NCBI GenBank assembly: GCA_914767715.1
Contig: OU612065.1
Coordinates: forward strand, 14,880,001 to 14,944,000
Length of the DNA stretch: 64,000 bases
Direction: 5' to 3'
Source: Membranipora membranacea
Lineage: Eukaryota; Bryozoa; Gymnolaemata; Cheilostomatida; Membraniporidae
The position numbers and the translations under genes are program-made. The notes below the pieces were generated by a model. It searched no databases, had not been told where the DNA came from, and saw only the letters and a list, made by a program, of their open reading frames with translations. Positions 1 to 12,461 of the stretch are shown here, piece after piece. Position 1 is the stretch's first letter. Each line of letters opens with the position of its first letter.

Positions 1-577
1 TCTAGATTGCTACTAGGGACTGGCTATTTTTGCAAGCCCTTTGTTTTGCAAAAGAAAGCTAATGATGCTATTCCAGATATGGAATTCAATGACCCTGATC
101 TATTGATTGTATTGTATCCACATTACATCAAAACTGTATATTATCTTCTCCTGTGATAGAAGAAGACAACTTCTACACTCCGAGATATGAAGAACCTAGA
201 ATCAGGGAGCCCGAAACTCCCTGCCGGAAGGGATTGAAAAATTAGCCCGGCTCATTATGATGACTGAGTGAAAATAGTAGATTCGGATAGGGTAATATAT
301 CTTACACCTCCTTAATGGTCAAATTTGGTTTGAATATACCTGATCTGTAAACAGTCCTAAAATGAATTGACTGATTGCGAGCCGAGCAAGCCCTGCAAGT
401 CTTTTCTGGGGCCTAATGTATTCATACTTGGCTCATTATCCCTCTCGGTGCCAGAGAATTTCGAAATTATGATATTTGGGAGTCAGTATGTCAATTCTCG
501 GCCTTGCTGAAAATGCAGCTCATATACAAGTTTCTTAAATCAGCACCATGTACAGTTATCATATTCAGTACTCCCAC
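1..577. other. left edge, no gene identified
   Basis: I see no convincing coding exon here. The minus-strand gene that starts at 3282 may continue through this stretch to the left, but no downstream exon with matching phase was found. The sequence is AT-rich and without obvious repeats. Confidence 0.4.
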
Positions 578-3282
578 CTTGTGCATAACATGAGACGACA
601 TGACTGGCAGATGAGAACCACAGTTTTCTGAGCAGAAAGACTCCAAGTTTTCATAAGCACATCACTCTCCTGTATTTGCTCCCTAAATATGCCATTATAT
701 AGCAGTAGGGAAGCCATATAACCTGGAATCAGAAAAAAATGACAAATTTTGACCAATATGTTTGAGAAGATGGAGACAGTGTCCACGTCGAGATAAAAAT
801 TTACGAGACATTTATTGCATTTGCCTCTAACACTTAGGTTAACAGGGTATGTTATCTATCTAAAAGTATTTATTGTGAAGAACGCAGGAAAGATGTGTAT
901 TGTACATTCCTTTATTATGAGATCTAAATTTCTTCAGTACTAGGGCTTTTCATTTTTTTAAATAGATAAAAGTTACCCAGGGTGTATCAGGCCTCAAAAT
1001 TAGAGATGGAATACCCTAGGAACTATTGTACACCTAAATAACATATTCACTACAGTGTTTGACCCATTTGGAAAATATGTATCCTGTATCAATAATCAAA
1101 GATGAAAAATAAATCTGAATAATATTGAAGAACTATGCTCGCCTTTTCGTTTTCATGAGGAAATACAAACACACACAACGAGTCTGAGCCAGCTCTGCAA
1201 CTGCCATAACTTAGCAACAGCTAAATTTTCTTTTATTTTAACATAAACATTTTTCATACCAGTGCAAAACAATGCGAGGACGGTCACCCAAAAGTTGTAT
1301 GATGTTATGTAGCGCTTCCAGTCATAACAACACCATAGTATCACCTCCATCAAGAAGGTGAAGAACACAACGTGATCCATATACACCATTACGTAGTAAG
1401 CTGTCAGCGTAGTACCTTCCCACTTGTAGCCTGCCAAGCTCTAAAATGATCAAATTATACTTCGTGACTTTATTTGCTGTTATGATGTAATTTTGCCTGA
1501 AATGATAGAGTCATGATCATATAAACTCTATAAAGTATTCATGCATATGGTTAGAGTAAAACTTCACTGCAAATTTCTGTATTACAAACACCATGCATTG
1601 ATTGTATTAGAACCTGATGTTGAGCCAAATCAAGTAAGACAAATTGTGTTAGAAATATCACCTCAAAATATGCATCCCAAATCACTTGAGAGATAATATT
1701 AAGTAGCCCAGCTAACAAAATTGCCAGCCAAAATCCTTTTGTGTTCAGCAGATAGTGCAGAAACTCAATGCTTGTTGCCTGGTCAATGTCAAAGAATTTT
1801 CCTATGAGCGCTTTTTTGTGTTTCGTCAGTGTACGATTTTTCCGTCTGTCAACTCTAGTTACACCTAGTCTTATCTGCAAAGGAATTACCAATCGTAAAA
1901 TATATGAATTTTAGGAAACATCTATATTAAACTTGCTGGCTGTAATGCACAGCAACTTTGAAATTGGATCTAGGTTGTTAGTGCCATACTCGCATTAGAT
2001 ATATTAGGGAGGGTGGATTTATGGTAGGAAGGTGGATCTACGAAAGAAGTTATCCTCTTTTTTATTATGGGTGAACGACTACTTGGGGTTTATGATACTG
2101 AAATTACATCTCTCGTGCTCTTATGACATAAGTCAGTTTCATGTTTCTTTGATAGCCACCACATTCTTCAACCATGCCTTTGGTGATGATCTCTATCATG
2201 AAGATACCCTCATGAAGTTATGGCACCATATGCTGTCTTCAGAATTTTGTTTTAAGAGAAACATATACCACCAGGTATTTCACATACCAGGGCCTTAGTA
2301 AGTATCACATGTGGAAGTTTACTGAACGATGTAACTGTGCGCAAGACAAGTGGCATTCTCAACTACAGCACCAATGATTGCGTCCTCTTATTCTTACATG
2401 TTGTTGAGTGGTCCACGTTCTTAGGTCGACAACGGCGCTCTGGCCCTCTCCCATAATCTTATCAATGATCAAGCCTCCTGACTGAGTAATGTCCTTGCTA
2501 ATGTACCTTGTCCTGTTAGGAATTAACAGAGGAGCGATATTGCAGTTTGCTTGAATTTTCTCATTTTCAAGGTCTACATAACCGCTTGTGCTCGACACTG
2601 ATTTTAGAACATAATAGAGCTTCTTTCTGAATGGTGCGAGTGTCGTTTGCATTCATAAATCTTTTCAGTCATAGTGCAAAAGACAGAGAAGCAAAGATTT
2701 GTGGAAATGGTTTTCAAATCAGGAAAATACAGACATTATTTTTTTTTATACCAATATGCCTTCAATCATGCTTGGCTTGCTTCATATTGCAATAAATGTT
2801 GTTACTATTGGTACCATGTCAAAAACCATAATTGGTTTCTTCAGAATGCTAAAAATATGATGATCATTGATTTTCGCTAAGCTCTGAGTACAAAGGTACA
2901 TTTAAAAAAGTACTAGATGAAGCTTGCGGCTATCTATAGACTCTGGCCAGGCCTGACCTTTCTTCTCAGCTACACTGTTCTATTTTTGATAATGACTCGT
3001 AAATGATGACATTTAAACAACGGAAACATGTTTATAGTCAGATGTTGTTGACAAAATAAAGACCTGGTCATTCATACCAATGTAGGAGGGTAAGCAGCAC
3101 CATTTTGTCCGTTTCGTACTCGTACTCGTTTTGAATACTCACGCTGTCTGGGCGGAAGGTGAGGAATAATGCTGATCCGGTTTCAGATGTTCCATCAGCT
3201 TGAGCCTGAACAAGTCTCCATGTTTGGAGAGTAGATTGAATCTTGACCCTTCATCATCCGGAGCTTGCTGAGTAGATTTCAT
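578..3282 (-). CDS. ion-transport (voltage-sensor-like) membrane protein, CatSper-like, partial
   Basis: Five exons chain in phase on the minus strand: 3282-3143 (ATG start MKSTQQAPDDEG, donor GTGAGT), 2626-2398, 1874-1662, 1440-1260 and 722-578. The phases are 2, 0, 0 and 1 at successive junctions, and each agrees with canonical GT/AG sites. The exon at 1874-1662 carries a hydrophobic helix (GFWLAILLAGLLNIISQVIW). The next exon carries a second helix with an acidic residue (FFTFLMEVIL), followed by YDWKRYITSYNFWVTVLAL. That spacing is like the S2-S3 region of voltage-gated channels (E..LK...W..YF..WN..DF.V). I infer an Ion_trans domain, possibly CatSper family, which would be a sperm plasma-membrane calcium channel. 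S4, the pore and the 3' end were not found, so the gene is partial or extends off the window. The acceptor of exon 2 has a weak pyrimidine tract and exon 5 is the least certain. Other voltage-sensor proteins remain possible. Confidence 0.45.
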
Positions 3283-6200
3283 TTTATCTTTGTTTTCAGG
3301 TAGGTTAAAACGTAATCTTTAGTTTTAATAAGTTTTCTTCTGATATGGTTAAGTTGCTACAGGGTGCTTCCCACTTGGCAACTCGATTTCAAAAATTCAC
3401 ACTAATCAATGTACTTGTACAGTGTCACACCTAAAATTTGATACCATTGTTCTTTTCAGATGCATTGTTATCCTCTTTGTAAATTAGGAGTTATCACCTT
3501 ATTATCGGTATGACACAAGTAGTTACACTGTAAAATGCAACACAACTTTTTGATATTTTCTTTGCCATTGACACTCATTGCAATTGAGCATGTACCTCGA
3601 GCTTCATGTCATAGCATGCATATTCTGTACCTGGTATTAAACCACTCACTGATCTGGTGATTCAAACATCACACTTAACATGGAATCTGCAAGAGTTTCA
3701 ATAAAATCTTATCTTATCTTATGTGATTCCTAAAAAAACTTGCACATGTTATAAGCAGGATTCATTATTGTAAAATGCCGTTCAGCCAAACACTTTCTGC
3801 TGGTCACCATTGAGAAAAGTTTTATTTGTCTCTCATTGACTTAGATCTTAGGCAGCAGGTAACAGGCAATGGTGGTGCGTTTTTGGTAAAAAGAAAATTC
3901 ATTAGCTTGATAGATAGTAAACATCCATCCAGGATGATATTGTCTGCCATACAAAACAGTGTATAAAAATGGTAGTCCTGACACGCCATCCCTGATGCTG
4001 CAAAGTTGTCAAGGTCACTGAGGGTCATTCTTTGTATCTGTTTCAGTGACAAACCAGAATTGTGATTTTGAGAACCGTAAACTGGGAACCGTAAATATTT
4101 CTTATTCTAAGAATCATAATAAGTATTATTTTTGCCCTAGGTCTTATCGAGTGCCAACGAATATGTAAGGGTCTCGTCTTATCCTTGCAAGCTACGAGAA
4201 AGTTATTGTTCACGTTTATGAAAGTATCAATCAGATTCTGCAACGCAGCACGGTTCAAATGAAAATAAAAAGAATTTACACACATATGTACAGTCCCACT
4301 CCCAAGTACATAATCTTGGGGTTGTCTTCTTAATACAGGATTTAATTATTTGTTTGCAAGGAGAGGCTCATGAGATGTCAAGACATCAATCAAGACATCA
4401 ATATGTACATTCTGGAATGGAAATACTTCTATCAAGTAATGAGATTAGGCTTGCTTTATTTTTCCTCATATAAACCAAGATAGCTGTCCTGGAGTGAGAG
4501 CATCATTGGTCACGGGTGTGAAATGTATTGTCAGCAATTAAAAAATAACACATGTCTTGATGCTGAGTTAAGCTGGTACGATGAGTACTCACAAGAACCC
4601 TATGACGACTGTTCTTACGTCTTGCATGTGAATGGTGTATAAATAATTCACGTATGTTGCGGCGGTGGTGGCATATAGCGATTTTTGAACTCAACCTCTT
4701 TCGATGTTGTATGATGCTGTAGTCTAGCTAATTTATAATATAAAATAACATGTTTCATCTAATCAGCGATAGCATGAGACATGGTGCTAAATCATTAATG
4801 TTAATCTACTGACAGCTGTACATAAATATTACCTAGAAATAACTTTATAATAACCCAAAATAACATCTTCAGCGTACTTCAATTACTGGTAAGGTCTGGA
4901 CTAGACGCAGCAAGCTGCCTTAGAGGAGACTATCATGATTTTAAGGGTTGGAGGGGTGGGTGGGGTATTGTTCTACCAGCTGTCTGGCCTTGATCCATGG
5001 CTACAACAAAGATTGAACATCAAAGGCACAACCGCAGTCTGAGTCTACTGTGTTATACTGTAACTTTTATGTAAGAGTTGAGTCTGACTATGCAGCTACA
5101 TGGTCGGAATGTAAACAGATGATGGTCACAACCGATTGTAGCACCAGTTGGCGCCACTGGCAGTCTGTATTCCTGCTCTCCATGAACATTTGCAGCAAAG
5201 CGAAAATTCTGTGTTCGATACTAATGAGGATAAAACATAGCTGCTCGTGTTCATATAACCCTAAGTGCAATGTGGGGGAGGGGGTAAATTTAGTTCACTA
5301 TCAGGTTATCACCATTAATAATCCGGTCAGCATAATGAAAATTTTTATGTACTTTATGTACTCGTTATTAAATTATTATATCTTGACAACAATTTGACCA
5401 GTTATTGAATTATTATTGCTAGGATTTCAGGGCTCAGACATTTTCAGTTTTAGGTAAACAAAATTTTGAATGTGCAGCATTTGGCTATTAAAGAGCTAAA
5501 TGCCAGATTTAAATTTAAATCCTGAGACCTCAAGGGATTGTTTTTTCTTGTTTTACGATGGAGAAGACCAAAACATGATGGCAACTTGAAAAGCATTGTG
5601 CTGTTTTGTCTGCATTGCATCTGTTATCGTACCACGTAATTTCAATCATATTTCATTCGATTTATGTGCACAGCTAATTGAAAGAAATCCCTACGATTCA
5701 TGTCAAACTTAAAAACTTAAGTATAAAACCTGTGAAAGAAGTTACAATTGAAAATGTGAAGGCAAAGGTGTGGGCGTTATTGATTTGAAAGTTTACCTTT
5801 ATTAGACATCCAAGAATTTTAGCAATCCTTGGTAAAAATGATTTTCTAATACCATACAATTCTCTATTTTTCCTTCATAAAAACACAAAAAAGAATATCA
5901 TTTTAATCTTTAACAAATATATGGTACAACCTGCCAATTAGAAATGCCTGGAAGAGGGGTATGATACAACATTATCATCTGTGACCATTGAAATACATCT
6001 GGTCACAGTGGTGCTTCTCTGTCCAAGTAGCATGCTATCAGTTAATTCAAATTATAAACCAGAGAGTGAGAGCTACAACACGCTGCCAGCGATAAACAGC
6101 AGCCTACCATGAATGACCTAATTAAGGAGCTATGTACAATTACAATCAAGTTTCAGAGCATTTGGTGAGCAGTGGATACCATCAAAAAGTCAGCCTCATC

Positions 6201-9200
6201 AAACTAAAGCTCACAATCAATAAACCTCTTTACTTTCTATTTTTACACTATACCGATTTTAGATTGTGCTGGCAAGACTTTGGCTGTCTTTTGATATTGT
6301 GACTAGAATGTGAATGGGAAGAAGAAATTGCCGTAATAGCCGTAGCATACTCCATCATGGTTTTGTTGTCACCCTAAAAATAAGAACAGAAAAATTTCAT
6401 AATTGGTACACATGAAAGTACGGGTTACGAATGTCTTTGGCCCAATAACTAGGGTGTCAATTCCGATTTTCCTGTCATAAGATGGGCCACATTAAAATTG
6501 AAGATAATGATTGGCGAAAACTGACTCATCTCAACCTTTGTGAGTCGATTATAGGGGTCCTCAGGGTCTCTAGATCTGTGCAGAATGCTCTAAACAGTAA
6601 TGTTGGTTTAGGGTTTTGCTCCCAAGATGAGAGGATACATAAAATAGCTGGTGAATAAACATTGAACTGTGTCTCAAGGCTGTATTCTAATTGAGTTTCT
6701 GCTATGAAGTCATTACAAAGGCGTTATAAATATTGCACTGCCTGTCTGTTATGGGTGATAGTTATTAACAGAGAACATTTAATAGCCAACAACTGCCCCT
6801 AAGGGACCTGCAATCAACATCCACCATTTTTTTGTGCGTTGTCATTCGGAATTTTAGAATAGCTGCAAATTTAAACTACCGACCTCCTGGCTGCGAATTA
6901 AAATTAAATATATAAATAAACAAAACCCAATGCTAAAATTATAAGCTAGCCATCGAAGAATGAATTGATTATCTGTATACCTAGGCTTAGTTCATACAAA
7001 AATGAGCAATAATGAGGCTGTGAAATAATTTGCAGGTGATATGTAACTTCCTAGAGTTTATCTATGGTGGCGTGTTTCCTCTTGTCAAAATTAATGATGA
7101 AAGTAAGACATAAGTCAGCAGCGTTAAGTCGTAAATAAAAGCTGCCTGATTCTGGTTCTTGTATTGATTTCCTATGCCATATGCCGTGTTTATATATATG
7201 GCTTTATTTATCCTAGCAGTTCATAATTTTGTACCAGCTCTCTCTATATAGGCATTTGCATCTCAATCACTCATATATACTAGAGCCTATCTAATATTTT
7301 AAGATCCCTATTGATTTTCTGGTTATTTTTTAACTATTTACTTGTCAACAATGTTTGATATACCAGTAGGGGGAACGCTTGAAATTAGATTTCTGCTGCT
7401 GAATACTCAGTATTAATATTAACCGAGTTAATTAATCTTTGACTGTTCATTTGAGCCTTCGACCAAATATTGGTTGTGGGTTATGTCCACTTTGTCCCAA
7501 ATGTAATTATCAACGTCCAATCCCAATACCAACTAAAATTTGTTGCGTTTATCTAAGAGTCGCTTGCCACAGGCTATGAGTTATTACATTTAACAGATAA
7601 AGAAGGCTGTACGTCTGACTCGCTGATGACTCCTATTCTTATTGCTGCCTTAGCCGCAGCCCACAAGTATCAGGTTAACGCCTAACCACCCACGCTGATT
7701 ACTCATTTAAAAAACCTCATCGACCTCTTATAAATCTAATGAATGTCACTTATATTCCTGTAATTCTGAGCTGCAGAAATCTTCTAAATTATTACTGGTA
7801 TTACGAAGTTCCACCCAGTTTCTTTTGTGTGTAACATGTTTCATCAAGGCATAAACAGAATTGCTGGAGCAAACGATGCAACATGAAAGCCATCCCAAGT
7901 AGTCCGCTGGCCTATGTGTTTGAAGCCAGGAAATGTGATTAGCATTGAATGTTTGTGATCATTTAAAACTCTTTTTTAGTTTGATTGAATCCCTGGTGGC
8001 GCTATTGCAAGCCTTTTCCTTTGAACTTAATAGATTTTTTGTAACCAACATATATTATGATTAAATCGGTAGGTGAGTTCACAGTTCTGTCCCATGGGAC
8101 AAAACTTATGATAAAATTTCTAAATCTTGTTTGAAAAAATGTAGTTTTCTTTAAGAATTTTTTTGTCTGAATGCTGTCTGGCAGGGTAAACTACAAATTC
8201 AACAGTAGTCAAAGCCGATATGTAGAACAAGTATGTGCGAAGACATTTTTATCAAGGTCTGAAGTTCACCATATTCCACGTAGCTAATGGAGGTATCACC
8301 AAGTCATATACAAAGTAAGCACATCCACCGTAACTGTTGTGCATTTTAGTTATGGTGATTATAACTTCTCCCACAATCACAATGTACATCTCTTTGTGAT
8401 TAACCCAGATGTAAAATTTCTACTTGCCTACTTAACACCATTTGCAGAGGAAATTTACTACTCCTATTTTTGATACGAGTTATTGGAATTGGTAGCTGGA
8501 AAAAGCATGACTACTTTGTTTCATCGAGAAAACATAAGAGAGGCGTCATCCCCATAATGGCAGTGGATCTCTATCTGTATAATATCTGTACAACAACCCC
8601 TTATACATAATAATAATATTAGGCTCTTCTAGCCTTTCCTAAAAACTATCATTATTTCAACATCAACGATTGATTTTTCTTGCCGACTTCTTAGTTGTAA
8701 TTTTAATGGAGAATGTTGGTTGCCTTGTTTACAAAAGAGAGTTCTGATGGGTGATGAGCAAACAGTACAATTGAGAATAAGGCCGCACCGTGGACAAGTG
8801 ATAAACTTTTCTTCTGCTCAGTGATGCCCTTATCAGTAATCAGTTCACCCATGTCCCAAAGATTGTTTGAGACCTACATGAAAAAATGAATACCAGGATC
8901 CTTGGATTGCTTTCTAAGTAATGATAACACAACGTGGAGTCCCATCAGTTAAATACTTGGATAGAAATGTATTTGTCCTGCTCTCATTTTGGTTGTTGCA
9001 GTCGGGGTTATTGAAGTCATGACCCTTGATACAATCTTTCACCAGACCTTCTAAGTGATATAGGGCTTTGAAAGGCTCAGGACGCTAAGCTTCCAAAATA
9101 TACTGGCAATCCCATTCTCAATGTCTAATTCTAGCATTTAAGACGATCTACATGATATAATATGTGTGTTTTGCTGAAATGGAAACCCAGATGTATGAGT

Positions 9201-10463
9201 GTAGTGTATGTTTATTTGTGTTAGGCACGATGTTCCGATATGCTCTAACAAGGGTTATGGATTTATTCTACTACTTTAAGTGGTACATGAGTTTATGATA
9301 GAAATCCCTTGTGAATTTTCCGTTTCTGTTTGAATGGCTCGATTAATTCATGCACTGTCAGAAAGCAGAAATGAAGCCTGGTTAGTGGCTATTTACTGAT
9401 CAGGTTCAGTTTTGATACTAATAATATACATTTTGATCAGGTTTGCATGTGCTTATGTATATATGCTGCCGGTGACAAGGTCGATGCACACATCCTCTAT
9501 TTCAGGTGTACTAATAGAAGTCCAGGCTCTGAATGATCTCTAACTTATATGACCTGATGCGGATCAAAAACTTTTGCCTTTTCTCAATAGCCTTCCGCAA
9601 ATCAATATCTCATACCTAGAACAAATTCACTTCATTGTGTTGCAAGTTATGATGCCTTGGTACAGCCTATTGCAAATGAAGTCTGTCTACAGCTACTAAC
9701 TCAATTTAGATTGAAAATCTATCAATTATGATGTTGGTTGGTATAAATGTCAGGATAACTCATTGGGGTTCTAATGGGCGGTGTTTGGTCACTACCCTAC
9801 TGGATCGATGGACATCAGCCCCTCGGTCATTTATCAGTTGTGCTCAATTTGGTTCGGCAGAGCGCCGGCTGTGGCCTGAGGTAGATGTCTTCAACTTCAT
9901 CTAGGAAAGTTTTGGGGATAATCTAACTAACGCTGCGATGGAAAAATTGTATCGCATAGCTTTTAAAATCTTTTTTTCAATCTTTAGAGCCAAATTAGGT
10001 CAGACACAGTTATCTATCCGAAATAGAAGTACAAGTCTTACAGCACTTACGTTTAACAATATATCCTGAGACTTGAAAATTGAAAACAGAACAGAGGAAT
10101 AATTTCTCTGAATTAAAATTCTCTATTTGAAATGTTGACTACTATACATTATTCCAAACTAATACATAGCATTTTATCAATACGGAATTGATTTTCATAC
10201 TTTGTTTAGCAGCTTCATAAACTCCTTTGCTGATAATGATGGATTGTGAACATGCCTTGTAGCTGGTGGCTTATTACACAATTCATGCAGTACACAGATG
10301 TCTTAGTTATTGGATTAATTAATGGCATGAGGCATCTTAACCTCACTTGGTGCAGGAAAAAATAATGCCACCATAAGCCAACAGAGAAATATGTGAACAC
10401 TCTACATACAGCCTCGTCTCAAAGGCCCCTTTGAGTTACGGCTACTCTACATAGATAAACTTA
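3283..10463. other. 7.2 kb without a confident gene
   Basis: No gene could be supported on either strand. Two minus-strand open stretches begin right after an acceptor-like AG and end at a stop: 8873-8703 (57 codons, with a hydrophobic segment LSLVHGAALFSIVLFA) and 6373-6248 (42 codons, Ser/His-rich). Neither was recognised and their phases do not join directly to the candidate exon at 10464-10595. A G-quadruplex-type run lies at 4945-4965. The remainder is AT-rich DNA that could be intergenic or intronic. Confidence 0.35.
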
Positions 10464-10595
10464 CCCTGTAAGTCATGTAGTTCTGTCTTGGTGAAAGCTA
10501 CTCCATGACATGCGTCATCTCCGTATGCTGCTGAGACGGTGTGTGGTGATGTGCCCTCTCTCACTTTAATGCTGTGAGCTGTGACCTGTGTGTCT
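10464..10595 (-). CDS. candidate internal exon of an unidentified gene
   Basis: A 132-nt minus-strand stretch is bounded by an acceptor (CACACAG) and a strong donor (CAGG/GTAAGT). Only one frame is open, reading VTAHSIKVREGTSPHTVSA and onward to TKTELHDLQG. It lies 205 bp downstream of the Kv1 stop codon on the same strand. I do not recognise the peptide. It could be an exon of a separate gene, an alternative 3' exon related to the Kv1 transcript, or chance. No donor inside the Kv1 ORF was found that joins it in frame. Confidence 0.25.
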
Positions 10596-10799
10596 CAATA
10601 TTGGAAGTATAAGAATATCAAATATGCCTCTATCAGGTGATTGCGATCAGGTCCGATTTATAGATATGATTAAACATGTGAAAGTTGTGCATAGTTTGTC
10701 AGAGTGGTCACCACCTCCATGGAAAAACTGCTTTAATCACTTAGACAGTTTTGCACCATAGCGTAATAAAAATATATATAATTAGTTGTCCCACTCGTG

Positions 10800-12461
10800 C
10801 TATACGTCAGTTTCTATGTTGTTTGTCGAGTTTGAGATGTTAGCGCGCTTACTCAGACCCGAATTGTGGTTTAGTAACACAACCAGTTTCTGGTCTTCCT
10901 CACCACCCCGCAATGGAACAGCTTCGTCGGCAGTATAATGTAAACCTTCCTCATATGCCACAGGAAGTGATGCTGTCGAAGCAGTATGGGCTTTAGATGA
11001 AAAGTTGGGACAAGCTGGCATAGGCTGATTAGCTGGTTTATCTTCACTGTCAGTCTCACGATGATAGAAATAGTTGAAATTAGACACAATGACAGGTACT
11101 GGTAGAGCAATCATCAATACTCCTGATACAGCACAAAATGAACCGACCAGTTTACCCCAAGGTGTAGTGGGTCTCATATCTCCATATCCTACTGTAGTCA
11201 TTGTTACAACAGCCCACCAGAAAGCATCTGGTATACTCTTGAAGTATGTTTGATCGCTGTCTGCCTCAGCAAAATATACCGCACTTGAAAACAACACCAC
11301 ACCAATGATGAGGAAAAATATTAAAAGTCCGAGTTCTCTAAGACTAGCTTTCAAAGTCTGACCTAGAATTTGCAGGCCTTTTGAGTGTCGAGAAAGTTTG
11401 AATATTCGGAATACTCTTACAAGTCGTATGACTCTGAGAATAGCTAGTGACATAGCTTGGTTGTTTGAGCTGCTTTTTTGATCATCTGCTATAACAGTGC
11501 CGAGGGTTATGAAATATGGTACTATCGCCATTATGTCAATGAGGTTCATGATGTTTTTGAAGAATCCTAGTTTCTCTGGGCTGGAAGCGAATCTTATGAG
11601 AAGTTCTGATGTAAACCAGATTATACAAGCTGTCTCTATCACAAAAAATGGTTCGTTGAATTTTGGCACATCATCTTCCATGATCTGTTCTCTATATCCA
11701 GTGTTGTTTCCGATGATTGCTGATGCATTGACCACTTTGTAGTGTTTGAATTCTGGAAGTGTTTCCAGGCAGAAAGTCACTATCGAGAGTAGGATAATCA
11801 CTACAGATAGAATAGCAATCACCCTCGCTGCCATTGAGCTTTCTGGATATTCAAATAGGAGCCATATCTGCTTTTGAAAGTTGTTTTCTGGTAAAACTCT
11901 TTCCTCCTCTTTGATAAATCCCTCATCTTCTCTGAATTTTTCGATGGCATTTTCACCCAAGTCATAGAACTTTATCTCTTCTAGGAAAACATCTAGTGGT
12001 ACATTTACTGGCCGCCTCAACTTACCGCAGCTTTGATAGTAATATAGAATAGCATCAAAACTTGTTCTGTTCCGGTCAAAGAAATACTCATTCCGCAAAG
12101 GATCATAGTACCGATTTCGTTTGTCAGGGTTACCGAGAAGTGTTTCTGGAAACTGATTGAGTGTCTTTAACTGAGTCTCATACCTCAGTCCGCTGACATT
12201 GATCACTATCCGTTCTTGCCGATCGTAGATGTTTATTTTCGAACTGGGGTCATCCAAGATATTTTCCTCATCTGGAAGCTTGCCGAAGGACCTAGAATGA
12301 GACATAGTTACATGGTTATTTGCCTCTTTAGCCTGTCGAGCTTTATCATGTTTATGTTGCACATTTCTAGGTGTGGTGAAAGCACCAGGCCCACGATTTC
12401 CCCCTCCATCCATACCCTTCTCTCCCATGCTGGTCATGCCGGCTTCCATATGAACCTGCAT
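10800..12461 (-). CDS. Shaker-type voltage-gated potassium channel (Kv1), 553 aa
   Basis: A tetrameric K+ channel alpha subunit of the plasma membrane, encoded in one uninterrupted ORF as in many Kv1 genes. The T1 tetramerisation domain spans about residues 84-185. S1 is near 213-232, with Asn-linked glycosylation sequons NAS and NNT in the S1-S2 loop (about 245-253), and S2 is near 271-292. S4 has the regular charge ladder R343, R346, R349, R352, K355, R358. The selectivity filter TVGYGD is at 423-428 and the S6 gating motif PVP at 454-456. The protein ends ETDV, the class I PDZ-binding tail typical of Kv1. An in-frame TGA 18 nt upstream of the ATG supports this start. R430 occupies the position equivalent to Shaker T449, which sets external TEA sensitivity. 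No basic/hydrophobic N-terminal inactivation ball is evident. Confidence 0.97.
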   Translation of the reverse strand: MQVHMEAGMTSMGEKGMDGGGNRGPGAFTTPRNVQHKHDKARQAKEANNHVTMSHSRSFGKLPDEENILDDPSSKINIYDRQERIVINVSGLRYETQLKTLNQFPETLLGNPDKRNRYYDPLRNEYFFDRNRTSFDAILYYYQSCGKLRRPVNVPLDVFLEEIKFYDLGENAIEKFREDEGFIKEEERVLPENNFQKQIWLLFEYPESSMAARVIAILSVVIILLSIVTFCLETLPEFKHYKVVNASAIIGNNTGYREQIMEDDVPKFNEPFFVIETACIIWFTSELLIRFASSPEKLGFFKNIMNLIDIMAIVPYFITLGTVIADDQKSSSNNQAMSLAILRVIRLVRVFRIFKLSRHSKGLQILGQTLKASLRELGLLIFFLIIGVVLFSSAVYFAEADSDQTYFKSIPDAFWWAVVTMTTVGYGDMRPTTPWGKLVGSFCAVSGVLMIALPVPVIVSNFNYFYHRETDSEDKPANQPMPACPNFSSKAHTASTASLPVAYEEGLHYTADEAVPLRGGEEDQKLVVLLNHNSGLSKRANISNSTNNIETDV

